From Bacteroidales bacterium (lineage in GTDB: Bacteria; Bacteroidota; Bacteroidia; Bacteroidales; Muribaculaceae), in contig JAUNNJ010000002.1 of NCBI GenBank assembly GCA_030531495.1, positions 1 through 64,000 on the forward strand: DNA of 64,000 nt, given 5' to 3'. Position numbers and translations under genes: made by a program. Below the pieces are notes generated by a model that saw nothing but the letters and a program-made list of their open reading frames with translations, did not search any database and was not told the origin of the DNA. This document shows, one piece after another, positions 33,951 to 42,424 of the stretch (within the stretch, counting starts at the first letter, position 1; each line of letters begins with the position of its first letter).

Positions 33951-35384
33951 ATGAGCATAGTTTATACCCCTTCGCAAAAATCTCGGCGCATCCAACTTGG
34001 CGTGGAATTCGTTATGATGTGCGTGCTGCTTGCAGCATCGCTCTGTGCGTTTGGCACCAGCGGCGTGGGGATTACTTGTGCCTTTGCTGTGGCCTATGGT
34101 GTGCCGCGGTGGCTCTATGCCCGCCTTAGCGGAGGGGAGGCCAGGGGCGCTCTTGTGCTGGCCGTGGCAGGGTTTGCCCTCGTTGCGTGGGCTGTCTGCA
34201 ACATTTATGGGTGGACGGAAGCTGTGGGGCATGCGCTTAGCGACCCCCAAATCCATAGCGATGACAATTCCTATTATCGCTGGGCACTGCACCACTATGA
34301 TGGCTCTGTGGAAGAAATCGACACCAAATTCATAGGTTTCCCGCTAATGATATTGCTTTCGTGGCAGATTTTCGGGGTTAGTATTGTATGGCCTATTGCC
34401 ATCAATGTGATGCTCACGCTACTCACGATTGTGCTCACCGGGCAGATGGCGGGGCGTGCGCTGGAAGGCCGTGTGAAAGCAGACCGCCCTTATATCACTT
34501 TTTTGGCGATGCTCGGCACTGCTTTGCTCTGCTATTGGATGAGCCACGGTGCGATGCTCCTTAAAGAGCCGCTCACCTATTTTGCTGTGGCTTTGGCGGC
34601 TTATGCGATTGCGAGGATGAAGACTGTGCACGCTGAATCTGGCGGGCGAATGTGGACCGACATCGCGCTATTCGTTATAGCTATCGCCATTCTGTCGATA
34701 TCGCGAACTGGTGTGATTTATTTCGTGATGGCGGGCGTGGTGCTTACCATGATGGACAACCGGCAGATGTGGCGTTACGGCACCATGCTGCTTGGCTTCT
34801 CACTTGTGGGCATAGGTGTGGGCATCTATTGGTCGAACGGCTTTAGTGCTGAAGTGCAGATGCGAATCGTGGCTGGGGCAAATGCGGGAGGCGACATTAT
34901 GCATCATGTCTACAAAGCCCATGGCGCGTACGGCGAAGCGACGAGCCACTATTTTGCATTGCCTGCTTGGCAAAAATTGCTCCTCTTGCCTGTCACTTGC
35001 ATCGTGCAACTTTTTATTCCTTTTCCATGGCCGGGCGTTGAAGGCTTGAGCATCGGTTCGCTTGCCACTCGTTTCCAATGGGGGTGGTATGCTATAGCAG
35101 GCGTGGCACTGTTCTATATCTTCAGACTCTCTTGGAAAAAGCAGAGTTTGGGTTGGTGGGCATTGTGGCCATTCGTGTGCTTCGCCGCTGCCGCATTCTC
35201 CACGGGAGGGGCTGTCAGCCGCTATATTCTACCATATCAGCCACTCTTTGTGGTGGTGGCAGTGTGGGTGGTGTGCAAATATCGCGAAGGCCAGTGGCGC
35301 CGCTCATTCAGAATTTGGCTCGCCACCTATTCCCTCCTCGCAGCCGCCATCCTGATATTTTGTTACCTCCAAACATCCTTGTAA
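33951..35384 (+). CDS. Polytopic membrane protein, GT-C-like
   Basis: Integral membrane protein of 477 residues with about 11 to 12 hydrophobic helices. The first large loop contains DPQIHSDDNSYYRWALHHYDGSVEEIDTKF, an acidic loop between early helices as in GT-C glycosyltransferases and O-antigen polymerases. Later SISRTGVIYFV and FSTGGAVSRYILPYQPLF are typical of polysaccharide membrane enzymes. It may transfer or polymerise a lipid-linked sugar. No specific family is assigned. It stands alone. Confidence 0.65.
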   Translation: MSIVYTPSQKSRRIQLGVEFVMMCVLLAASLCAFGTSGVGITCAFAVAYGVPRWLYARLSGGEARGALVLAVAGFALVAWAVCNIYGWTEAVGHALSDPQIHSDDNSYYRWALHHYDGSVEEIDTKFIGFPLMILLSWQIFGVSIVWPIAINVMLTLLTIVLTGQMAGRALEGRVKADRPYITFLAMLGTALLCYWMSHGAMLLKEPLTYFAVALAAYAIARMKTVHAESGGRMWTDIALFVIAIAILSISRTGVIYFVMAGVVLTMMDNRQMWRYGTMLLGFSLVGIGVGIYWSNGFSAEVQMRIVAGANAGGDIMHHVYKAHGAYGEATSHYFALPAWQKLLLLPVTCIVQLFIPFPWPGVEGLSIGSLATRFQWGWYAIAGVALFYIFRLSWKKQSLGWWALWPFVCFAAAAFSTGGAVSRYILPYQPLFVVVAVWVVCKYREGQWRRSFRIWLATYSLLAAAILIFCYLQTSL

Positions 35385-35482
35385 TTCCCGCTCCCCTCCA
35401 TCCACATTTTACCCCAAAAAGGATGGTTGACGGAAGATTGACGCTGATGGCGTGGCTTTAAAAAACCAGCTTCCGAATATAT

Positions 35483-35700
35483 CCGAAACACCCGAAACAC
35501 TTGAAACACCTGAAACACCTATTTTTATTTCGCTTTTGGACCAAAAACCGCCTATTTTTTTGGTCCATATCGGAAATGGGAACTGTTTTCGTGTTTTGTG
35601 TGAAACACCCATGTGTTATTGTCGTAACATGCCAAAGAGCTCTGGCGCAAAGATAGGGATATTGGAGGGCTACAACAATGTCAAAAAGGAGTTTTGGCAA
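35483..35700. repeat. Family III repeat, copy 1
   Basis: It starts with four near-tandem GAAACACC units, then TTCGCTTTTGGACCAAAAACC and TTTGGTCCATATCGGAA, which fold as a GGACCAAA/TTTGGTCC hairpin. It ends with GGCGCAAAGATAGGGATAT and AAAAAGGAGTTTTG. The same order recurs at 47829-48180. Confidence 0.7.
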
Positions 35701-35720
35701 ACAGCGACGCTCATACACAC

Positions 35721-35763
35721 AACCCAGAAATCGCACAAGAGGGACTTATGCGGTTTCTGGGTT
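35721..35763. terminator. Strong hairpin, terminator-like
   Basis: AACCCAGAAATCGCA pairs with TGCGGTTTCTGGGTT, about 14 pairs, with a loop of 13. No long T-run follows on either strand. The AACCCAGAAA arm matches the end of the family II element, so it may be a relic of that family. Confidence 0.5.
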
Positions 35764-35790
35764 GAATGCTATTATTTTTGTGGTATCAGT

Positions 35791-35840
35791 CGAGGTATAC
35801 GAGGGTGCCGCATGGCTCGCCGGTGAGCACTTTGCGGAGG
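35791..35840. repeat. 50-bp direct repeat, duplicated pyrH 3' end (distal copy)
   Basis: Matches 38945-38994 at 49 of 50 bases (starts CGAGGTATACGAG). Read on the minus strand it encodes the last residues of UMP kinase and continues into a different last codon and stop (LVYLD rather than LVYLG). It marks the far boundary of the restriction-modification island and is the likely original gene end displaced by insertion. Confidence 0.85.
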
Positions 35841-35889
35841 GCGTTTAGTCAACAAGGGGTTACGAAGGTACCAACGGTGATTATTTGCA

Positions 35890-38397
35890 TTAGCAATCAC
35901 TGTCCATACGTTGATTTATATAAGCCTTCAGCTGCTTTAATTCAATAGTCTGCATAAACTTTGACATAAATGCGTAGTCTGGGGCAGACGATGAAGTTAC
36001 AGGAAGCATGATTTTTTCTCTTTTTAAGCGTCTGTCGTTGATTTCGCGGTTGAAACTATATTTCTCCGCAAGTCTTCGAACTATGGATGAAATAAAGAGG
36101 TATGCGAATTTGTCAAGAGATTTGTTGGCAAGTTTAGTAACATGATCGCTTGCCACGAAATCATATTGATGATAGAATGTTTCTCCAACGCTTCCGCTAT
36201 TAGCTAAAGAAAGGCAGTTTGTAAATATACGTACTCCATCTGTATTCGAGACAAAATTATCCACTCCATTGCTCTGTGATGAGGAAGACACGTAAGGCAT
36301 GGTTCCCGCTATGTGGTCATCAGTTTTCAATCGCTTTCCTCGAATAATATCTGGAAAAATGTCCCCTATGTAGAACTCTTCCCAACGTCTGTTTTCCAAG
36401 CAAGGATTATTGTCCTTTTCTTCTTTGATGTGCTTATTCAGATATCTTTTATCGTCCTCCTCACTTTCAAAAAGATAACCTCGTCCATGCACAATCATTG
36501 AAAACTCAAAAGCAAGATAATCTGCCATGGTTTTCTCGAAATCAGCCTCAGTCGGAATTGATTCGTTGAAATAATAGAACGAATGCAACCATTCGTCATC
36601 AGCCTCAACGGTGCTGAGCACCATGAAATCATTTGGTGCAGGGCGATTATGTAGCCAACAATCAAGGAGCAGGTCGTGGCGTTGTTTGGCTTTTGGTGTT
36701 GGTAGAAGTCCGATGTGTGGGTATACATCATAACCATCGTCCTTGAAATCAATGAAGCGTGCATACTTCCTTTCGGGATGAGGTTGGTGGGCGGTAAAAA
36801 TGGCAATGACTGGATTTGTGCCTACGCCATAGAATGTTTGTGGATTAAGTGTGATAACTCCTTCAAGTGTGTGCTTGTCGAGGATGTAACGTTTGTCAGC
36901 CTTATCCTGTTTGCTTTTACCAACCATAGTGCTTTGCGGAACGATGACAGCGCAACGAGCTCCTGGCGCAAGCGAATCAAGCAGGTGGCAGATGAAACGC
37001 AACTCGCTAAGGTGTGCGGTGACTTTGTTTTTCGCTTGTGAATAAGGCGGATTCATCAAACCGACACTGCACCCATGTTGCTGCAATTCCGATGAGGATT
37101 GTGCAAGAAAATCATCGCAGAGTAGATTACTCTTACCGTCGCCACGCAGAATCATATTGGTTGTGGCAATGGAGAACATGTCGTCACGTAACTCAAAGCC
37201 GTACAAACAGTTCTTGCGTATATCTGTGCGCATGTTGCTACGTTCGCGTTCGGTAATCTCCCCTTTGCAACATTTCTCGTCAACCTGATTAAGCATGCTG
37301 CTAAGGGCGGCTATTAGAAAACCGCCTGTACCACAACATGGATCAAGAACCTTGTCGGTTGGTTTCAGGTCAACTAATTCGCAAAATAATTCAGTGATGT
37401 GTTTTGGCGTGAGCACAACCCCAAGGCTCTGTCCATCACCGCCACTATAACTCATGAACTCACCATAGAATCGACCAAGCACATCCTCGGGGTGATTATT
37501 TCGGATAGCAGTCAGTACATTAGAATCAAGGTACTCTGCAAAATAGCGAAGTGGGGTTTTGCCAAGGTGCTCATTTACCTGACTAAGAATAGGTCGATTT
37601 TTGACGATAAGAAATTGTGCAAGTACTCTGTCCTTCTTTACTTGAGGCTCAACGTGTACACGGTCCATATAATCAGACAAATAAAGATATACCTTCTCAC
37701 CATCTGTACAACCATTTTCTTGGCTGCCATTTAGCATAGAAGTGGAAAATCCTGTATTTGCCAATGCAAGCAGGAGCGCAGATACGACAAGTGGCTTTTC
37801 TGTATCACCAAGATTTCCATAATTGCGCAAATCTTCATGCAACATTGATGCTCGACTAATAATTTGTTCCAGCTCAACTTGTTCAACCGGCTTGTTGCCC
37901 AAAACCCTCTTTTTGTAGTATGCATTGATGTGCTCGGCGTTGAACTCGTTGAAGTTCTGCACTCTATTGAGTAAAAGTACCATTTTGGGAGACACAAATA
38001 TCGGGCGAATAATCAAACGTCCGGATTCACTTCCTGAACATCCAAAAGCAAATACTTTCTTAAAGTGTGTGTGTTCTACGATGTGGCGGGCATAGAATAC
38101 TGCACCATTTTCGGCATAATCCGTTACAGAATCCCTGTCCATCAAGAGAGCTTTGGGATTGTTGGGGTCAACAAACTTTGCCTGTTTGCTGTTGTCGGCT
38201 TTGTCTTCTACAACAATTACAAAATCGTTTACAACTGCTACAAATTCAGGATAACCATTATGCCCAGTCCCCCTTTTTGATGCTGTTTTTAGGGCATCGT
38301 GTATTTCTATCACATCGCTATCGTTGGGAGTGGCTTTTATCCCAGCATCCTTCATCATGTTTGCGATGATAATGTCTGTTTTCTTTTCGTTTGCCAT
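35890..38397 (-). CDS. Single-chain restriction-modification enzyme, type IIG-like
   Basis: Protein of 835 residues from the ATG at 38395-38397; an ATG 11 codons upstream is possible. Three parts are visible. Residues 1-130 look like a PD-(D/E)XK nuclease (EFVAVVNDFVIVVEDKAD: D58, E64-x-K66). A helical region leads to an N6-adenine methyltransferase with SAM motif DPCCGTGGF and catalytic NPPYS. The C-terminal 150 residues resemble a type I HsdS/BcgI-type target recognition domain (WEEFYIGDIFPDIIRGKRL, MPYVSSSSQSNGVDNF, NREINDRRLKREKIMLPV). One chain thus has restriction, modification and specificity parts. The target site is unknown. Confidence 0.85.
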   Translation of the reverse strand: MANEKKTDIIIANMMKDAGIKATPNDSDVIEIHDALKTASKRGTGHNGYPEFVAVVNDFVIVVEDKADNSKQAKFVDPNNPKALLMDRDSVTDYAENGAVFYARHIVEHTHFKKVFAFGCSGSESGRLIIRPIFVSPKMVLLLNRVQNFNEFNAEHINAYYKKRVLGNKPVEQVELEQIISRASMLHEDLRNYGNLGDTEKPLVVSALLLALANTGFSTSMLNGSQENGCTDGEKVYLYLSDYMDRVHVEPQVKKDRVLAQFLIVKNRPILSQVNEHLGKTPLRYFAEYLDSNVLTAIRNNHPEDVLGRFYGEFMSYSGGDGQSLGVVLTPKHITELFCELVDLKPTDKVLDPCCGTGGFLIAALSSMLNQVDEKCCKGEITERERSNMRTDIRKNCLYGFELRDDMFSIATTNMILRGDGKSNLLCDDFLAQSSSELQQHGCSVGLMNPPYSQAKNKVTAHLSELRFICHLLDSLAPGARCAVIVPQSTMVGKSKQDKADKRYILDKHTLEGVITLNPQTFYGVGTNPVIAIFTAHQPHPERKYARFIDFKDDGYDVYPHIGLLPTPKAKQRHDLLLDCWLHNRPAPNDFMVLSTVEADDEWLHSFYYFNESIPTEADFEKTMADYLAFEFSMIVHGRGYLFESEEDDKRYLNKHIKEEKDNNPCLENRRWEEFYIGDIFPDIIRGKRLKTDDHIAGTMPYVSSSSQSNGVDNFVSNTDGVRIFTNCLSLANSGSVGETFYHQYDFVASDHVTKLANKSLDKFAYLFISSIVRRLAEKYSFNREINDRRLKREKIMLPVTSSSAPDYAFMSKFMQTIELKQLKAYINQRMDSDC

Positions 38398-38939
38398 AAG
38401 TGAATGAGTTTGCATCTGCATACCATTCAATCATTTATGGCTATTGCGTTACTTATAACGTAAAAAAGGTGTGAGCCCTTCTTACGGTTATCCGAGGCTA
38501 AGCGTGGAATTCTGAACCTCATCCAAGAATAAGAATAATGCCCGCACCCTATGTTGGGGTTAGGCATCGTGTTATCTTTATTCTTGGATTTGTCAGCTTT
38601 CCACGCATTTGCATACGTCAAAAGCCAACCATCACTGGTGTGGTGTTGTATTCAGATAATTAAGTTTCCACGCTTATTCTGGATAACCACAATGATAGCC
38701 GATGCTTTAATATGTTAATATTCCTGTAATTTCTGTTTTGTGTCGTCTTTGCTGAAGCAAAGAAAAATCTGCTTGAATTTATTTGTTTTACTTTATGTTA
38801 TTTCTTTAGTTCTTGAACAACTTGATGCAGTGTAGATACCTGAATCCTATTCTGACTTGCTGTTTCAATCGATTGGTCCGTTCTGCTTTAGAAGCAGTCA
38901 GTATAGTATATGAAAAGCTGTATTTTCAGATTTTTGAAT
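38398..38939. other. Folded non-coding DNA upstream of the RM gene
   Basis: No gene. Hairpin CGTAA-AAGG/CCTT-TTACG lies at about 38459-38486. A nested palindrome spans 38486-38688 (see separate entry). A small CTGCTT-TAG-AAGCAG hairpin lies at about 38884-38898. The segment is the RM gene's 5' flank and the pyrH 3' flank. Confidence 0.55.
38486..38688. repeat. Nested inverted repeat in the RM island
   Basis: The outer arms GGTTATCC...TAAGCGTGGAA (38486-38509) and TTCCACGCTTA...GGATAACC (38666-38688) pair at 19 positions. An inner hairpin pairs ATCCAAGAATAA (38521-38532) with TTATTCTTGGAT (38578-38589) perfectly, then ATGCC with GGCAT. A third TTCCACGC lies at about 38599-38606. It may be a recombination site, a control region of the RM gene or a structured RNA. 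Confidence 0.6.
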
Positions 38940-39656
38940 TTAGCCGAGGTATACGAGTGTGCCGCATGGCTCGCCGGTGAGCACTTTGCGGAGGTTGCCT
39001 TTCACATCCATGTTGAACACGTGGATAGGCAAATTGTTTTCCTTGCACATGATGGTAGCGGTCATGTCCATCACTTTGAGGTTGCGGCTATAGATTTCGT
39101 CGTAGGTAATCTTGTCGAACTTGGTGGCAGTTGGGTCCTTTTCAGGGTCGGCAGTGTAGATGCCGTCGACACGGGTGCCCTTGAGCATCACTTCTGCTTC
39201 CACTTCAATGCCGCGGAGGGCAGAGCCGGTGTCGGTGGTGAAGAATGGGTTGCCTGTGCCGCACGACATGATAGCCACTTTTCCTTGCTCCATCGCTTCA
39301 ATAGCGCGCCACTTGCTGTATTGCTCGCCGATTGGGAACATGTTGATGGCGGTGAGCACTTGCGATGGCTGGCCCACTGCGTCGAGACCAGAACTGAGGG
39401 CGATAGAGTTGATGACGGTTGCCAACATGCCCATTTGGTCGCCTTTCACGCGGTCGAAGCCTTGAGCCGCCCCTTTGAGTCCGCGGAAGATGTTGCCACC
39501 GCCAATCACGATAGCCACTTGCACTCCAGCGTCGACCAATTCCTTGATTTGTTCGCAATAGTCGGCCACACGTTGTGGGTCGATACCGTAACCTTGTTCG
39601 CCTTGCAGCGATTCGCCGCTGAGTTTGAGAAGCACACGCTTATAAATTGCTTTCAT
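38940..39656 (-). CDS. pyrH: UMP kinase
   Basis: Amino-acid-kinase-fold enzyme of 238 residues that phosphorylates UMP to UDP in the cytoplasm. Motifs: KLSGESLQGEQGYGID at the N-terminus, IGGGNIFRG, GTGNPFFTTDT and DGIYTADPEKDPTATKFD. The last about 16 codons lie in a 50-bp sequence copied at the far end of the RM island, so insertion left the reading frame intact. Terminator and TPR gene lie upstream on the same strand. Identification is secure. Confidence 0.97.
   Translation of the reverse strand: MKAIYKRVLLKLSGESLQGEQGYGIDPQRVADYCEQIKELVDAGVQVAIVIGGGNIFRGLKGAAQGFDRVKGDQMGMLATVINSIALSSGLDAVGQPSQVLTAINMFPIGEQYSKWRAIEAMEQGKVAIMSCGTGNPFFTTDTGSALRGIEVEAEVMLKGTRVDGIYTADPEKDPTATKFDKITYDEIYSRNLKVMDMTATIMCKENNLPIHVFNMDVKGNLRKVLTGEPCGTLVYLG
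38945..38994. repeat. 50-bp direct repeat, pyrH proximal copy
   Basis: This is the functional 3' end of pyrH. It differs from 35791-35840 by one base (T for G at position 14). It marks the near boundary of the island. Confidence 0.85.
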
Positions 39657-39696
39657 AATTTTATGTCTTTATTTGTTTGTTGATGATTTCGTAATG

Positions 39697-39704
39697 CAAA
39701 AATA
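39697..39704 (-). promoter_or_regulatory. -7 box of pyrH
   Basis: Minus-strand TATTTTTG, 41 bases upstream of the start codon. Confidence 0.45.
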
Positions 39705-39724
39705 GCGAGTTTCGCAGCAACTAC

Positions 39725-39765
39725 CAAAAAAAAGGTTGGACAATCTAATGTGATGGTCCAACCTT
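39725..39765 (-). terminator. Terminator of TPR protein gene
   Basis: GGTTGGAC pairs with GTCCAACC, followed on the minus strand by a run of nine T. It lies between the TPR gene stop and pyrH. Confidence 0.85.
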
Positions 39766-39792
39766 GATATCTTGCTTTGATTAAATCTTCAA

Positions 39793-40455
39793 TTATTTAG
39801 AAGCCTTAGCACGTTCGATATACTTGTCGATGTTCATGTTGAGGGCGAAGCCAGGGAATTTCGACTTCATTTCTTCATAAACTGCGAGTTCGTCGTCGTA
39901 CTTCTTTGTAGCGTGAAGTACGGTAGCTTTCTTCTTCATGAACACAGGAGTGAGCGATTCGTTGTCGCCTGCTTGGCTGATGGCCTTGTCGTAGGTGCTG
40001 AGCGCTTGGTCGTAGTTCTTCTTGTTCACGTAGCAGTCTGCCAAAAGTGAAAGAGCTGCAGGGCCCATGATTTTACCATTGAAGCTTGAACCTTCGAGAA
40101 GCTTGATAGCTTCGTCGTACTTCTTTTGCTTATAGAGAATGGTAGCAGCCATTTGAGCAGCACGGTCGGCTGGAGCGTATGATTCTTGAGCGGCTTTCTT
40201 GTAAGCAACGAGTGCTGCAGAGTCGCCCTTCATCATATATTCCATATCGGCCTTGTTGACCATATTTTGTGCATCTTTAATACCATTGTTGCGAACCATC
40301 AAGAAGATGGCAACTGCTGCGAATACAGCAACGATAGCAGCAACGCCATAGATGATAAGTTTCTTGTTGTTTTCAAGTTTTTGCTCCATTGAGGTGAGCT
40401 TTTCGTTCACGTCTTCAACGGTTGTACGAGTTTGTTTAATGTCTTGTTTAGCCAT
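39793..40455 (-). CDS. Membrane-anchored TPR protein
   Basis: Protein of 220 residues with a short cytoplasmic N-terminus, one transmembrane helix (LIIYGVAAIVAVFAAVAIFLMV) and a periplasmic region of about four TPR-like helix pairs (MAATILYKQKKYDEAIKLLEG, LLADCYVNKKNYDQALSTYDKAI). The layout resembles YfgM-type ancillary chaperones of the Sec translocon, but similarity is architectural only. A TAATTTTG box lies 40 bases upstream and a strong terminator follows, so it is monocistronic. Confidence 0.8.
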   Translation of the reverse strand: MAKQDIKQTRTTVEDVNEKLTSMEQKLENNKKLIIYGVAAIVAVFAAVAIFLMVRNNGIKDAQNMVNKADMEYMMKGDSAALVAYKKAAQESYAPADRAAQMAATILYKQKKYDEAIKLLEGSSFNGKIMGPAALSLLADCYVNKKNYDQALSTYDKAISQAGDNESLTPVFMKKKATVLHATKKYDDELAVYEEMKSKFPGFALNMNIDKYIERAKASK

Positions 40456-40495
40456 ATTATATGTTTAACTAAAAAATTTTCTATGTTTCAGCTTG

Positions 40496-40503
40496 CAAAA
40501 TTA
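40496..40503 (-). promoter_or_regulatory. -7 box of TPR protein gene
   Basis: Minus-strand TAATTTTG, 40 bases before the start codon. Confidence 0.5.
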
Positions 40504-40659
40504 ATAGTAATTCTTGTGATTTAAAAGTAAATCGGTGATTATTTTTCAAAAAAGCGCTAAATCATATGAAATTATACGCTTAAAATGCGTAATTTTGTGT
40601 ACGAAAACGGGAAATCCCGAGGTTATCTATATTTAGCAGTTTCTAAACAGATATTCATT

Positions 40660-41397
40660 GTGAAAAAAATCCTTTTGGTAATGAGTGTGCTGCCTTTGCT
40701 TTGGTGCTGCCAGGGTAATGGTGGGAGCGGAACCACAAGCAAACAGCTCGATACTGGCACGACTACGGTTTCGCCGGCCGAATCTGATGGCGAACGCATT
40801 GCCACTATGACGGAAGAGGTGCGTATGCTGATGGAGCAATACGACATGGAGCACAAACCTGAGTTGCTTCAGCAGGCTATGACCATTAATGATAGCATTG
40901 AGCGGCTCGATACCACACAACAAGGGCGTTTCAACACGGCTTTTATGCGCGCGCAGCTCCTCGCTAAGGGTGGCCACATGCGTGAAGCAATGGAGATTCA
41001 GGAACATTTGCTGAGCAGTAATCCCGACGATTTCGTGCGCCTCCAATTCTATGCAGGTAAATATCGCATGGAGGGCAAACTCGACTCGATGAACATCTAT
41101 GCCGAACGCGCCTTGAACAAATGCGACAAGTTGATTGCCGACAGCACACAGGCAGCCGACGTGGTGGACCAGGCATTGATGAACAAAATCAACATCTATC
41201 AAATTCTCGACAATCGCGCTAAGGCAAAAGAGGCTAACGACCAATTGGCCAATCGCCATAAAGGCGATCCCGATTATCAACTGACCGAGTCGCAATTCAA
41301 CGAGGAATTTAATGCCGCGCGCGCTTCGCTCAACCAGTCGGCAGAAGCCTATCGGAAAGACGAAAAGAAAAAGGAGAAATCGGAGGTTAGAAATTAG
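40660..41397 (+). CDS. TPR-like lipoprotein
   Basis: Protein of 245 residues if the GTG at 40660 is used. That start gives a compact lipoprotein signal (KKILLVMSVLPLLWCCQGNGG). The open frame extends 25 codons further to an ATG with a poor N-terminus, and an ATG at 40681 would be too short. The body is alpha-helical with TPR-like pairs (QGRFNTAFMRAQLLAKGGHMREAMEIQEHLL, DDFVRLQFYAGKYRMEGKLDSMNIYAERALNK) and a charged C-terminus. Function unknown. Confidence 0.65.
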   Translation: MKKILLVMSVLPLLWCCQGNGGSGTTSKQLDTGTTTVSPAESDGERIATMTEEVRMLMEQYDMEHKPELLQQAMTINDSIERLDTTQQGRFNTAFMRAQLLAKGGHMREAMEIQEHLLSSNPDDFVRLQFYAGKYRMEGKLDSMNIYAERALNKCDKLIADSTQAADVVDQALMNKINIYQILDNRAKAKEANDQLANRHKGDPDYQLTESQFNEEFNAARASLNQSAEAYRKDEKKKEKSEVRN

Positions 41398-41522
41398 AAG
41401 TTAGAAATTAGATGTTAGATAGCTTTGGAGGATTTGATTTCCGTCAGATTCCACACTTTACTATGAATAGGCTTTTGCGCGATTGCGCGGGAGGCTTTCG
41501 ATGAAATTTGAAATTTAATTCG

Positions 41523-41530
41523 TATATTTG
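41523..41530 (+). promoter_or_regulatory. -7 box of zinc-ribbon gene
   Basis: TATATTTG, 37 bases before the ATG at 41568. Confidence 0.5.
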
Positions 41531-41567
41531 CATCATCAAAACCACTTAACATCAATTATCAACAGGT

Positions 41568-42101
41568 ATGGAAATTAGATGTCCACATTGCGGAAAAAAG
41601 CAATCGCTCACTCTGGCGGAACTCAATGCCAGTGGTGGCGTGGTGATTTGCCCACAGTGCGTGAGCGAATTCTCTGTGGATGTGGCCAGCGTGCCCGATG
41701 AACCAGTGGTTGAGCCTGCTGAGCAAACTCCTGCAGCCGAAGTGGCGATGAAAATTGCCTTTTGCCCCACATGTGGCAAGCACTTGCCCGTGAAAGGATT
41801 GAACTTCTGCCCATTCTGTGGTGCTCCGCTTCCTCTTTCTGGGGGAAACCCTGTTTCGCCTCAAGCGCCCGCTACTGCAGCTCCACAGCCTGTTCAACCA
41901 CAAAAGAAAGCATCAGCGCCAAAAGCGGCAGAAGAGACTCCTGAACAGAAACTTGCCTCGTTGCCATTTGTGAAAGCTTCGCATATTGTGGCCCCGCAAC
42001 ACGAGCCTGCAAGTTGGCGTTTCAAGCTTATGGCGTGGGTGGTGATAGCTGTCCTCATCGGCTTGTTCGTGTTTATGGTGTGGGATGGAAATCTGGAATA
42101 G
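41568..42101 (+). CDS. Double zinc-ribbon membrane protein
   Basis: Protein of 177 residues. The first zinc ribbon pairs CPHCGKK (residues 5-11) with CPQC; a second pairs CPTCGKH with CPFCGAP near residue 85. A Pro/Ala/Gln linker leads to one C-terminal transmembrane helix (LMAWVVIAVLIGLFVFMVW). Such proteins are probably cytoplasmic scaffolds or nucleic-acid or protein binders fixed to the membrane. No specific partner is suggested by the context. Confidence 0.75.
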   Translation: MEIRCPHCGKKQSLTLAELNASGGVVICPQCVSEFSVDVASVPDEPVVEPAEQTPAAEVAMKIAFCPTCGKHLPVKGLNFCPFCGAPLPLSGGNPVSPQAPATAAPQPVQPQKKASAPKAAEETPEQKLASLPFVKASHIVAPQHEPASWRFKLMAWVVIAVLIGLFVFMVWDGNLE

Positions 42102-42114
42102 CAACACTGTTTCA

Positions 42115-42245
42115 AAATGCTCCACGCACAATATTGTAGGGACGCTCGGCTCGAGCGTCCGGTGTCTAACAAATTGACAACCAATCACATGTAAAGCGGA
42201 CGCTTGAGCCAAGCGTCCCTACAAAACAGCTTCATATATCGGCAT
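42115..42245. repeat. Family I double-hairpin variant, copy E
   Basis: Two opposed hairpins: GGGACGCTCGGCTCGAGCGTCC, then GGACGCTT-GAGCC-AAGCGTCC. It is nearly colinear with copy D at 12497-12628. Confidence 0.75.
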
Positions 42246-42247
42246 TC

Positions 42248-42305
42248 ATCATGCCTATGAGGAGCAAAATATTGCCATATGTCTCCCACGAACTTTCTGG
42301 TTTTA
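42248..42305. repeat. Family II right-half fragment
   Basis: TCATGCCTATGAG, ATATTGCCAT and ACTTTCTGG occur in the same order and spacing as at 26264-26320. The left half is absent. Confidence 0.55.
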
Positions 42306-42424
42306 GCTTCTAAAAATCAAAAAAACATCGCCGACTTCTTAAATTTCCCTAAATTATGCATTGCGTTAGGGGAAAAATTGCTATATTAGCATATCAATTG
42401 AAAATAACCAAGAAAAAACCAAAA

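Larger units (their letters stand above)
35385..35790. other. Intergenic region beside pyrH island
   Basis: No credible gene. It holds family III copy 1 (35483-35700) and a strong hairpin at 35721-35763, and it ends where the 50-bp pyrH-like repeat begins. Confidence 0.55.
35841..38944. mobile_element. Restriction-modification island inserted at the pyrH 3' end
   Basis: About 3.1 kb between the two copies of the pyrH 3' end. It carries one gene, a single-chain restriction-modification enzyme, and about 540 bases of folded non-coding DNA. No integrase or transposase is present, so it is either a remnant or is moved by a recombinase acting from elsewhere. Base composition is more AT-rich than flanking housekeeping genes. 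The layout fits site-specific integration that rebuilds the host gene end. Confidence 0.7.
42102..42424. other. Intergenic region with two repeats
   Basis: 322 bases. It contains family I copy E (42115-42245), then a family II-like right half (42248-42305) and AT-rich DNA before manC. No gene. Confidence 0.6.

Noticed and set aside
41385..41420. Short tandem GTTAGAAATTAGAA repeat after the TPR lipoprotein gene
   Set aside because: It covers only about 35 bases of low-complexity sequence overlapping the stop codon, with no palindrome and no second convincing copy.
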